NCBI GenBank assembly: GCA_043798715.1
Contig: JAZDOK010000062.1
Location: 1-10,534 of the forward strand
Direction: 5' to 3'
Length of the DNA stretch: 10,534 nt
From: JAZDOK01 sp043798715
Lineage (GTDB): Bacteria; Vulcanimicrobiota; JAZDOK01
Both the position numbers and the translations under genes were made by a program. Shown piece by piece: positions 1 to 5,063 of the stretch. The notes below the pieces were generated by a model. It was given only the letters and a program-made list of their open reading frames with translations, ran no database searches and was not told the DNA's origin. Position 1 is the first letter of the stretch. Every line of letters starts with the position of its first letter.

Positions 1-1158
1 GAGCCTTGGGGGAATGATCCCGGTTTTTCTATCGACCAGAGAGGCAAAGGGGATGGCGTGACGCTCGCCCCCGGCGGTATAGACCAGGGCGCCGTTTTTT
101 CCGGGCAGGTTTTCTGCATCCTCGATGAGATAGCGCACCCCGGCGTAACCGAGGTCCCGGACATATTCGCAGTCGAAGGGAATGGGGGGGGCGCAACGGA
201 GCTCATATCCCAGGGTGACATCCATGATATTGATCTTCTGTCCGCGTTCCTCAAAGCTCTTCCTTACCTTGCGTTTAAGGATGGTCGCCAACGGGACTTC
301 CGCCAGCTTGAGGTGGCCGTATTCGTCGAGGGAGACTTCGACTCCGGGAATAGACTCCAGATCCTCAACTTTCAGGATTTCTGCAATCCCTTCGGCGATC
401 ACCGCGACGCCGTTTTCATAACCCTCGCGCTTCCGCTTGAGGATGGCGCCCTCGATGATCAGGCAGGCGTCTTCCAGGGTGATGGGTTTGTCGGCGAACT
501 CCTCCCCAATCAGGGCCAGGTTCGCTCCCGCCGCCTTGGCGATTCCCAGGGCCAGGTGGCCGGCGCGCCTTCCCATGGTCACCACCAGGTACCAGCGGTT
601 GGTCGTGTGGGCGTCCTCCATAAGGTTTCTCACGATATCGGTGCCCGCCGCCCTCGCCGTCTGAAAGCCGAAAGTATAGACGTTTTCAGGGAGGGGAATG
701 TCGTTGTCGATGGTCTTGGGGACGTGCACGACCTTGAGTTCCCCCTTTGAATACTCCGAGATCCGGGAGGCCGAGAGGGAGGTGTCATCGCCCCCGATCG
801 TCAGGAGGTGGGTGACACCCAGTTCTTTCAGGTTGGCGATGACCTGGCTTACGTGTTTGATGTCGGTGGACGGATTGGCCCTGGCCGTTCTCAGAATGGA
901 ACCGCCGTCAAAGTGGATGCGGGCCACCTCTCCGCAGGTGAGCCGGCGGGTATGTTTTTCCAGGAAGCGCGATTTTTCCTTCTTGATCTCCTCCGGCTTC
1001 CACTGCATGAGATGCTTGAAACCATCAAGTATGCCGACCACGGTAAAGCCGTTATTTAAGGCCTCAATGGTGGCCGCGCTTATGACCCCGTTGATGCCGG
1101 GAGCGGGTCCTCCCCCGACCAGGATGGCCAGCACATTGCACTTCACCTTTGATTTCAT
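1..1158 (-). CDS. pfp: PPi-type 6-phosphofructokinase (C-terminus beyond window)
   Basis: This is a cytoplasmic glycolytic enzyme that phosphorylates fructose 6-phosphate to fructose 1,6-bisphosphate. The first 386 residues are visible and the reading frame is still open at base 1, so the 3' end is missing. The N-terminal donor-binding loop is GGGPAPG (residues 15-21). GGDDT (122-126) and PKTIDND (147-153) hold the donor site and the catalytic Asp151; MGR (195-197) and GYELR (317-321) bind the sugar phosphate. In ATP-dependent enzymes the two donor-site motifs read GGDGS and PGTIDND. The Asp and Lys found here (D125, K148) are the known signature of pyrophosphate-dependent PFK, which works reversibly, so I infer PPi as donor. 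The ATG at 1158 gives a normal N-terminus; an AGGCAGG-like stretch about 10 nt upstream is a modest RBS. It lies 109 nt downstream of ftsY on the same strand, with no clear terminator between. The family is sure; the donor is inferred from residues. Confidence 0.93.
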   Translation of the reverse strand, partial: MKSKVKCNVLAILVGGGPAPGINGVISAATIEALNNGFTVVGILDGFKHLMQWKPEEIKKEKSRFLEKHTRRLTCGEVARIHFDGGSILRTARANPSTDIKHVSQVIANLKELGVTHLLTIGGDDTSLSASRISEYSKGELKVVHVPKTIDNDIPLPENVYTFGFQTARAAGTDIVRNLMEDAHTTNRWYLVVTMGRRAGHLALGIAKAAGANLALIGEEFADKPITLEDACLIIEGAILKRKREGYENGVAVIAEGIAEILKVEDLESIPGVEVSLDEYGHLKLAEVPLATILKRKVRKSFEERGQKINIMDVTLGYELRCAPPIPFDCEYVRDLGYAGVRYLIEDAENLPGKNGALVYTAGGERHAIPFASLVDRKTGIIPPRL

Positions 1159-1267
1159 CTGTTAAAACCTGCCTTTATTAGGATTCACGAACTTTCTACA
1201 TTTCATTGAATTTCCCCTGCCGCGGTGACGAATTATGCCCGCGAAAGACGAAACAAAGCTGACACCA

Positions 1268-2206
1268 TCAGGCAAAGAGGGCTTCCAGAAAATCGCGGGG
1301 ATCGAATTCCTTCAGATCCTCGATCTTTTCCCCCAGACCGATAAACTTGACCGGAATACCAAGTTCCCCGCTGATCGCCAGCACGATGCCGCCCTTGGCC
1401 GTCCCATCCAGCTTGCAAAGGACTATGCCGGTCACCTCCGAGGCGGCGCCGAAGAGCCTGGCCTGCTGGAGGGCATTCTGCCCGGTGGTGGCGTCCAGAA
1501 CAAGGAGGGTCTCATGGGGGGCCTCCGGAATGTCACGGGTGATAATCCTTCTCACCTTCTTCAATTCCTCCATCAGGTTGACCTTGGTCTGAAGGCGTCC
1601 GGCTGTGTCCACGATCAGTACATCGGCGTTCCGGGCTTTGGCGGCTGATATCGAGTCGAAGACCACGGCGGCGGGGTCCGCACCCTCCCGGTGGGAGATT
1701 ACATCGAAATGAACGCGACCGGCCCACACCTCGAGCTGCTCGATGGCCGCCGCCCGGAACGTGTCGGCCGCGGCGACGAGCACCTTTTTCCCATCCGATT
1801 TCAGACGGTGGGCCAGCTTGGCGATGCTGGTGGTTTTTCCGGTGCCGTTCACTCCGACCACCAGGATCACCGAGAGCGTTCCGGAGGCCAGATTTAAACT
1901 TTTCGGCTCCCCGAGGATAAGGGCCATCTTCTCTTTGAGAGCTTCGGTCAATTCTTCGGGATCCTTGAGGCCCCGCTCTTTGACGACACCGCGCATCTCC
2001 CGGATGATGCGCTCCGTGGTGACGACGCCGACGTCGGCTCCGATGAGGATGCTCTCCAGTTCCTCCCACAGCTCCTCGTCAATGTTATTGCGGCGAAAGA
2101 TGTTTTTGACCTTGGCAATAAAACCTTCGCGGGTCCTGGTCAGGCCCGTCTTCAGGTTTTCAATCCATTGTTTCGGCGAAAAGGCCGCTTTCAATTTATC
2201 GAACAT
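1268..2206 (-). CDS. ftsY: FtsY, signal recognition particle receptor GTPase
   Basis: FtsY is the membrane-associated receptor for the signal recognition particle. Its GTPase pairs with that of Ffh to deliver ribosome-nascent chain complexes to SecYEG. The 312-residue protein has a four-helix N domain (about 20-100) and a G domain with G1 GVNGTGKTT (118-126), DTFRAAA (148-154), G3 DTAGR (200-204), G4 CKLDGTAKGG (264-273) and GLGEK (290-294). The usual TKLD of G4 reads CKLD here, a mild substitution. The long acidic A domain of E. coli FtsY is absent, as in many bacteria; the basic, amphipathic first 20 residues may contact the membrane. An in-frame ATG six codons upstream (2224) is possible, but a perfect AGGAGG sits 7 nt before the ATG at 2206, and the protein then starts MFDKLKAAF, as is common in the family. 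The gene lies downstream of a repeat-rich gap; its promoter was not identified. Confidence 0.97.
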   Translation of the reverse strand: MFDKLKAAFSPKQWIENLKTGLTRTREGFIAKVKNIFRRNNIDEELWEELESILIGADVGVVTTERIIREMRGVVKERGLKDPEELTEALKEKMALILGEPKSLNLASGTLSVILVVGVNGTGKTTSIAKLAHRLKSDGKKVLVAAADTFRAAAIEQLEVWAGRVHFDVISHREGADPAAVVFDSISAAKARNADVLIVDTAGRLQTKVNLMEELKKVRRIITRDIPEAPHETLLVLDATTGQNALQQARLFGAASEVTGIVLCKLDGTAKGGIVLAISGELGIPVKFIGLGEKIEDLKEFDPRDFLEALFA

Positions 2207-2213
2207 CGGAAGT

Positions 2214-2219
2214 CCTCCT
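2214..2219 (-). promoter_or_regulatory. Ribosome binding site of ftsY
   Basis: A perfect AGGAGG on the minus strand, 7 nt before the ATG at 2206. It lies between the two candidate ftsY starts and overlaps the region just after the upstream ATG (2224), so it supports the shorter 312-residue protein. Confidence 0.85.
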
Positions 2220-2242
2220 GTCAAACCAAGCGTTATCTGGTT

Positions 2243-2320
2243 CGGGGCTGTCGTGGGTATTCCCCCATCCGTCCCTTTCTTTCTGCGTAATCGGTGGATT
2301 CATTTTTCTTATCCGAATAC
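2243..2320. repeat. Repeat copy A, module X
   Basis: Module X begins with a cggggctgtcg core and a ggtattcccc stretch, continues with ctttctttctgcgt and a 9-bp unit (tctgcgtaa), and ends in ggtggattcattt and a tccgaa(c/t)ac tail. It matches 4341-4410 closely, apart from one fewer 9-bp unit and a few extra bases after the C-run. The start also matches the last 31 bases of the window. It lies just upstream of ftsY. It looks like a dispersed non-coding repeat. Confidence 0.75.
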
Positions 2321-2376
2321 TGAAGTTCCCCCAGAAGACTGGACACATAGTTAAGCCATTTTACTTGGCGCTGCCG
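2321..2376. repeat. Repeat copy A, module Y
   Basis: Module Y starts tgaagttccccc, continues with an (a/t)ctggacaca core, then taagccattttt and tggcgctgc. It aligns with 4275-4330 over its whole length, with roughly four bases in five the same by eye. On the minus strand it reads as a TGTGTCCAG... then GGGGGAACTTC sequence, which has the look of an insertion-sequence terminus. No transposase is nearby, so a solo IS end or MITE remnant is only a guess. Confidence 0.72.
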
Positions 2377-2392
2377 GCTTTCCGGAAAGCCG
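2375..2392. repeat. Perfect 18-bp palindrome
   Basis: The sequence CGGCTTTCCGGAAAGCCG is its own reverse complement and begins at the end of module Y. Its symmetry fits a dimeric DNA-binding protein site or a compact hairpin. No T-run follows on either strand, so it does not look like an intrinsic terminator. Function unknown. Confidence 0.6.
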
Positions 2393-2547
2393 ATACGGCT
2401 CTTTGACGAGATGCCCATTATTTTCGGCATTTTAAGCAGTTATTTCGACGATTCTCGTTGTTTTCCCCCTGAATAACTTTTTCATCGCACAGGGGCAAAT
2501 CCTTCTTTTGGCGCTATGGAACCCGGGGTTCGGTTAAGGGTCGGGAC

Positions 2548-2564
2548 ACCCGGCGAAGCCGGGT
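2548..2564. repeat. Short GC-rich hairpin (7-bp stem, GAA loop)
   Basis: ACCCGGC and GCCGGGT pair perfectly around a GAA loop. The hairpin is 105 nt past the stop codon of the full-length BRO-N gene, on its downstream side. On the minus strand no U-run follows, so it is a weak candidate for a transcription terminator. It could also belong to a larger structured element across 2515-2640 that I could not identify. Confidence 0.4.
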
Positions 2565-2668
2565 CGAGAGTGTTCGAGATGAGAACGGGTGCAGCCCCAG
2601 GCCTATCACCAGCGGAAAATCATCCGATGACTTTAGAAATTGGTTTTTGGGGAGGCTATGGATGCTTA

Positions 2669-3511
2669 TTAGTTTTCTGGCCCGGATGGCAGAGCGCGTC
2701 TGGATTTTCCGGGCAGGTAATTCTTTGAGGTGACAACCTTTCGGCCGGACTTGGCCTCGAGTTGGCGCCGGGCGTCGCCGGCAATAGTCCCGCCTTCGTG
2801 GGCGGCGGTCTTATTCTGGCCAAAGCCTTGGGCGTCCTTGTTCCGGGTAATCTCGGTAGTTGACGCCTCTCCCAGCATGGAAAAAATCAATTCAAGGTCG
2901 GTCATGTGGTCGCGGAGGTTTTCATTTGGTTTTTCAAGCTCTTTGAAATTTTTGTATTCTGTCGGCGTCATGCCGAACGTCGCCTTGCTTATTTCGGCGG
3001 TGAGAATTGCGTACTCTTTTTGCTCCTTTACGCCCCGTTTTTTCCACTCTTCGGTCAACTCGTCCCGGACGGCGATTCCGCGCATCCGCTTTTCTATCCA
3101 CTCGTCTGAATAACCCTTGTGCTTGTAAATCTCGCGCATCCGTTTTGCGGCAAGTTCGGGATTTTCTATTTCCTCCAGCCGTTCATAGCCTACTTTTGCA
3201 AGCCAGCGCTTGAAAGGCTCGGCTTTGGGAGAGGGAACAGACTGAATTAACCGGAGCAACTGTTCTGCGTCTGCAACATCAGTAAGCCTCATCTTGCCGT
3301 CAGCGGCCTCCATTTTCAAGGCGTGACAATTTGTCACGGTTTCATTTCCTTCTGCTTTCAATCGTTCTTTAAGTTTGCGCCAATAAGCGCCCGGGTCAAC
3401 ACTATCGGTTAAAACTGCAATAATATCTACGATGGTAAAATACCATTTCTGTTCTTTTTCGTCCCATACGCGCCTAACTTGTTTACTTTCAAATAAAATT
3501 AAATTGCTCAT
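2669..3511 (-). CDS. BRO-N domain protein, phage antirepressor-like, full length
   Basis: This 280-residue protein has a BRO-N (Bro/antirepressor-type) DNA-binding domain in its first half: KWYFTIVDIIAVL (22-34), YWRKLKERL (43-51), TNCHALKMEAADGK (60-73) and LTDVADAEQLLRLIQSVPSPKAEP (77-99). The second half has conserved features of a chromosomal BRO-N subfamily: an ELTEEWKKRGV segment (151-161), NLRDHMTDLELIFSMLGEAST (198-218) and a C-terminal GGTIAGDARRQLEAKSGRKVVTS (240-262). The family occurs in phages, mobile elements and scattered in chromosomes; its role in the latter is not established, so transcriptional regulation is inference. The ATG at 3511 is chosen over 3577 because GGAGGT precedes it by 6 nt and it starts the conserved domain. 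The last 16 residues (YLPGKSRRALPSGPEN) look less conserved and may be a rearranged tail. A truncated paralogue lies directly upstream, and a palindrome sits 30 nt before the start. Confidence 0.88.
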   Translation of the reverse strand: MSNLILFESKQVRRVWDEKEQKWYFTIVDIIAVLTDSVDPGAYWRKLKERLKAEGNETVTNCHALKMEAADGKMRLTDVADAEQLLRLIQSVPSPKAEPFKRWLAKVGYERLEEIENPELAAKRMREIYKHKGYSDEWIEKRMRGIAVRDELTEEWKKRGVKEQKEYAILTAEISKATFGMTPTEYKNFKELEKPNENLRDHMTDLELIFSMLGEASTTEITRNKDAQGFGQNKTAAHEGGTIAGDARRQLEAKSGRKVVTSKNYLPGKSRRALPSGPEN

Positions 3512-3517
3512 ATTCAG

Positions 3518-3523
3518 ACCTCC
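3518..3523 (-). promoter_or_regulatory. Ribosome binding site of the full-length BRO-N gene
   Basis: GGAGGT on the minus strand, 6 nt before the ATG at 3511. It fixes the start at 3511 rather than at the in-frame ATG at 3577, which has no such site. Confidence 0.75.
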
Positions 3524-3541
3524 GTTATGATTCACCATAAG

Positions 3542-3566
3542 ATTTCGCAGACAGCGTCTGCGAAAT
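3542..3566. repeat. Perfect palindrome, 11-bp arms, upstream of BRO-N gene
   Basis: The arms ATTTCGCAGAC and GTCTGCGAAAT are exact reverse complements around a 3-nt AGC loop. The element lies 30-55 nt upstream of the ATG of the full-length BRO-N gene and follows the broken upstream copy. Its placement fits an operator for a dimeric regulator, possibly the BRO-N protein itself, but a dispersed palindromic repeat is equally possible. No U-run follows on the minus strand, so terminator function is doubtful. Confidence 0.65.
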
Positions 3567-3700
3567 TGGCCATCCAATTCATTTGATCGAACATATTCAA
3601 AAAGGGAAATTCCAAACTCTTGCCCGGTTCTCCTTCCGCTCAGAACGAGGAAAAATTACCTGCTCTCCCACCCCATCGCCAAGGTCATTCCGCGCCGCGT

Positions 3701-3744
3701 GGGGTCACGCGGCCTATACCGTTGGCGTGGCCGCCTCTGACCCC
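3701..3744. repeat. REP-like imperfect inverted repeat at the break in the upstream BRO-N gene
   Basis: The outer arms GGGGTCA (3701-3707) and TGACCCC (3738-3744) and the inner arms GCGGCC (3709-3714) and GGCCGC (3729-3734) pair, giving about 13 base pairs with a small asymmetric bulge and a 14-nt loop. The repeat spans the present stop codon of the truncated BRO-N gene and begins 18 nt beyond the point where homology stops. GGGGTCA/TGACCCC ends recall REP-type elements mobilised by RAYT transposases, but no such transposase is in the window. It could also act as a terminator. Confidence 0.55.
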
Positions 3745-4202
3745 AAGTGCAGTGTCAGGAAGGGTTGCTGGATCCACTTTTCGCTTCTGCCGTGCTGTTG
3801 CCAGTATTCACGGGCGCGGTCAAGGGAACGGGCCGGGTCGCTCATATCCTGCAGGCGTTCGTATCCCACATTTGCCAGCCATAATTTTATCGGTTCTGCC
3901 TTGGGACTGGGCACAGACTGAATAAGCCGTAACAATGTTTCCGGATCAGCAACATCGGTCAGGTATTTTTTCCCGTCGGCGGCTTCCATTTTCAGTTGGT
4001 GACAATTTGTCACCGACTCGCTTCCTTCCTTTTTCAGCCGTTCTTTGAGCTTATTCCAGTATTTTCTGGCCGCCTGATAATCCGGCTGCTGTATCAGAAC
4101 CTGTAAAATATCAACCACGGAGAAATACCATGTTTCTGTCTGCTCGTCGTAATGACGACGGATTTTATAGTTTTCAAAAACGGCTAATTTATTGTCAATC
4201 AT
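3714..4202 (-). CDS. BRO-N domain protein, 3'-truncated paralogue
   Basis: This 162-residue frame is a paralogue of the full-length BRO-N gene downstream. Both share WYF-x-VVD/IVD (25-31 here), YWNKLKERL (49-57), TNCHQLKMEAADGK (65-78) and LTDVADPETLLRLIQSVPSPKAEP (81-104). Similarity runs to EKWIQQ (141-146), where the relative continues with EKRMRGIAVRDEL. From residue 147 (base 3764) the frame reads PFLTLHLGSEAATPTV and stops inside an inverted repeat. The whole C-terminal half of the family, about 130 residues, is missing, and I find no trace of it in 3512-3713. This is probably a deletion derivative, though the DNA-binding domain is intact and could still act alone or as a competitor. 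The ATG at 4202 is chosen: GGAGGAGG lies just before it, and the longer frame from 4304 reads through repeat module Y. Confidence 0.75.
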   Translation of the reverse strand: MIDNKLAVFENYKIRRHYDEQTETWYFSVVDILQVLIQQPDYQAARKYWNKLKERLKKEGSESVTNCHQLKMEAADGKKYLTDVADPETLLRLIQSVPSPKAEPIKLWLANVGYERLQDMSDPARSLDRAREYWQQHGRSEKWIQQPFLTLHLGSEAATPTV

Positions 4203-4208
4203 TGCTCG

Positions 4209-4217
4209 CCTCCTCCT
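4209..4217 (-). promoter_or_regulatory. Ribosome binding site of the truncated BRO-N gene
   Basis: AGGAGGAGG on the minus strand, 6 nt before the ATG at 4202. It marks 4202 as the start and excludes the 34-codon upstream extension, which would translate a repeat. Confidence 0.8.
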
Positions 4218-4274
4218 CGTGGTCAGAACAGGTATTGCCGGAAGTCGTTTTTTCTTCAAAGACAGGTTGACGAT

Positions 4275-4330
4275 TGAAGTTCCCCCGCAAGTCTGGACAC
4301 ACATCTAAGCCATTTTTGCATGGCGCTGCT
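4275..4330. repeat. Repeat copy B, module Y
   Basis: The second copy of module Y (tgaagttccccc, tctggacaca core, taagccattttt, tggcgctgct). It lies about 60 nt upstream of the truncated BRO-N gene and is followed by module X, the reverse of the order in copy A. Orientation is the same as in copy A. Confidence 0.72.
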
Positions 4331-4340
4331 GTCAGAGGTG

Positions 4341-4410
4341 GTCGGGGGTATTCCCCTTTCTTTCTGCGTGATCTGCGCGATCTGTGGATTCATTTCCCTT
4401 GTCCGAACAC
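4341..4410. repeat. Repeat copy B, module X
   Basis: The second copy of module X: gtcgggggtattcccc, ctttctttctgcgtga, gtggattcattt and gtccgaacac. It contains the 9-bp series tctgcgtga, tctgcgcga, then tctgtgga, one unit more than copy A. Sequences of the form TCTGCGTGATCTGTGGATTC are, from memory, a common type of dispersed repeat in environmental bacterial genomes. Confidence 0.75.
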
Positions 4411-4435
4411 CTATGGATTTCCCGTGCTGATATCT

Positions 4436-4789
4436 CTATTCCCGTATTCTCACCCGATCTTTTTCTATAATCCAGAGGTGTTTCTCTATCGGCTCACTTT
4501 CAAGTAAAGGCAAAACTTTGCAAAACATGGAAATTATGCTTTCCTTATCTTGCCGGCTAGTCCGAATAACCATAATTCCTGGAAAATCTTTTGGAGGGTA
4601 ATTCCTTATATCGGAAAAATCCATATCCAACGTCAAAAAAATTCTCTTCTCCCTTTGACAAATCTCAGCAAGAAGACGATCCTGTTCACCAGTGAGGCTT
4701 TCATCATAAACCGTCAGGGCATCATATCCGTAGGATTCAAGCATCCCGGCAATCTCTACGGGAAGATTCTCGTCAATCTTGAATCGCAT
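4436..4789 (-). CDS. DUF5615 PIN-like toxin of a VapBC-type pair
   Basis: This 117-residue protein has the typical length and motifs of the DUF5615 family, which belongs to the PIN-like nuclease fold. It begins MRFKIDENLPVEIAGML, with acidic residues D6 and E7 in the DENLP motif, then SYGYDALTVYDE (19-30), and TLDMDF (53-58), with D55 and D57 as likely metal ligands. Members are usually paired with a DUF433 antitoxin, as here. The product is probably an RNase that acts in the cytoplasm when the antitoxin is lost; the target is unknown. The ATG is separated from the antitoxin stop (TGA) by one base, so translation is probably coupled. The key acidic residues are present and the length is normal, so the toxin looks intact. 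It ends about 25 nt before repeat copy B. Confidence 0.87.
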   Translation of the reverse strand: MRFKIDENLPVEIAGMLESYGYDALTVYDESLTGEQDRLLAEICQREKRIFLTLDMDFSDIRNYPPKDFPGIMVIRTSRQDKESIISMFCKVLPLLESEPIEKHLWIIEKDRVRIRE

Positions 4790-4790
4790 T

Positions 4791-5027
4791 TCAGGCGGCT
4801 TCTTGTTCCGTTACAACAATTCTCTCCCGGGCTAATTCCGCAGCATACTCAAGTGCAGCCTGAATATCTTTCTCATGGAGAGAAGGATAGCTCTTCAGTA
4901 TCTCCTCTTTAGCTACCCCCGCGGCTAGATTGTCAAGAATAACGGAAACCATTATCCGCGTCCCTTTGATACAGATTTTCCCATGGCAGATTTCCCCGTT
5001 CACTGAAACACTATCCCGCCACCCCAT
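4791..5027 (-). CDS. DUF433 antitoxin partner of the DUF5615 toxin
   Basis: This 78-residue protein matches the DUF433 family: WRDSVSVNGEICHGKICIKGTRI (3-25), SVILDNLAAGVAKEEIL (28-44), a YPSLHEKDIQAALEYAAEL helix (47-65) and a short acidic tail. Members are winged-helix DNA-binding antitoxins (VapB45-like) that neutralise the toxin and usually repress their own promoter. The start at 5027 is preferred over 5048: GGGAGGT stands 8 nt before it, and family members commonly begin just before a WRD motif. The upstream ATG would add MNGRYSV and has only a weak GGTAGAG site. The pair follows nagZ by 36 nt (15 nt with the longer start) on the same strand, so it may be read from the nagZ operon as well as from its own promoter. 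Confidence 0.87.
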   Translation of the reverse strand: MGWRDSVSVNGEICHGKICIKGTRIMVSVILDNLAAGVAKEEILKSYPSLHEKDIQAALEYAAELARERIVVTEQEAA

Positions 5028-5035
5028 AACAGAAT

Positions 5036-5042
5036 ACCTCCC
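5036..5042 (-). promoter_or_regulatory. Ribosome binding site of the DUF433 antitoxin
   Basis: GGGAGGT on the minus strand, 8 nt before the ATG at 5027. It lies inside the possible 7-codon extension (ATG 5048), so it favours the shorter start. Confidence 0.7.
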
Positions 5043-5063
5043 GTTCATATATTCACACTCTAC

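Larger units (their letters stand above)
2207..2668. other. Repeat-rich intergenic region between BRO-N gene and ftsY
   Basis: This 462-base stretch carries no gene that I can support. From left to right it holds the ftsY RBS, repeat copy A (modules X then Y), an 18-bp perfect palindrome, an AT-rich stretch (about 2410-2510) and a small GC-rich hairpin near 2548-2564. A 65-codon minus-strand frame (2233-2430) simply reads through repeat copy A and resembles no family I know. A plus-strand frame (2516-2728) overlaps the end of the BRO-N gene and also looks spurious. The promoter of ftsY must lie here or further upstream; I could not pick out a convincing -35/-10 pair. Confidence 0.6.
3512..3713. 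other. Intergenic gap between the two BRO-N genes
   Basis: Holds the RBS and palindrome of the downstream BRO-N gene and the left part of the REP-like inverted repeat. A 20-codon minus-strand frame (3532-3594, beginning MFDQMNWMANFADAVC) runs across the palindrome but has no ribosome binding site. No remnant of the missing BRO-N C-terminal half could be recognised in any frame. Confidence 0.5.

Noticed and set aside
58..750. A 230-codon plus-strand open frame opposite the phosphofructokinase gene
   Set aside because: It is antisense to a clearly conserved enzyme, shows no family motifs and arises from the codon bias of the minus-strand gene.
1159..1267. Possible terminator or independent promoter between ftsY and the phosphofructokinase gene
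   Set aside because: No stem-loop with a U-run and no convincing -35/-10 pair could be found in these 109 bases.
2219..2224. A TTGACA on the minus strand that looks like a -35 box for ftsY
   Set aside because: It directly overlaps the RBS and is far too close to the start codon to act as a -35 for this gene.
2233..2430. A 65-codon minus-strand frame upstream of ftsY
   Set aside because: It translates repeat copy A from end to end, has no RBS and no recognisable domain.
2516..2728. A 70-codon plus-strand frame overlapping the 3' end of the BRO-N gene
   Set aside because: No RBS, low-complexity composition, and it overlaps a conserved gene on the other strand.
3532..3594. A 20-codon minus-strand frame (MFDQMNWMANFADAVC...) that could be a leader peptide of the BRO-N gene
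   Set aside because: No ribosome binding site; the central part is the palindrome, so the frame may be a by-product of the repeat.
4203..4304. A 34-residue N-terminal extension of the truncated BRO-N gene (ATG 4304)
   Set aside because: It lies partly in repeat module Y, and a strong RBS directly precedes the ATG at 4202.
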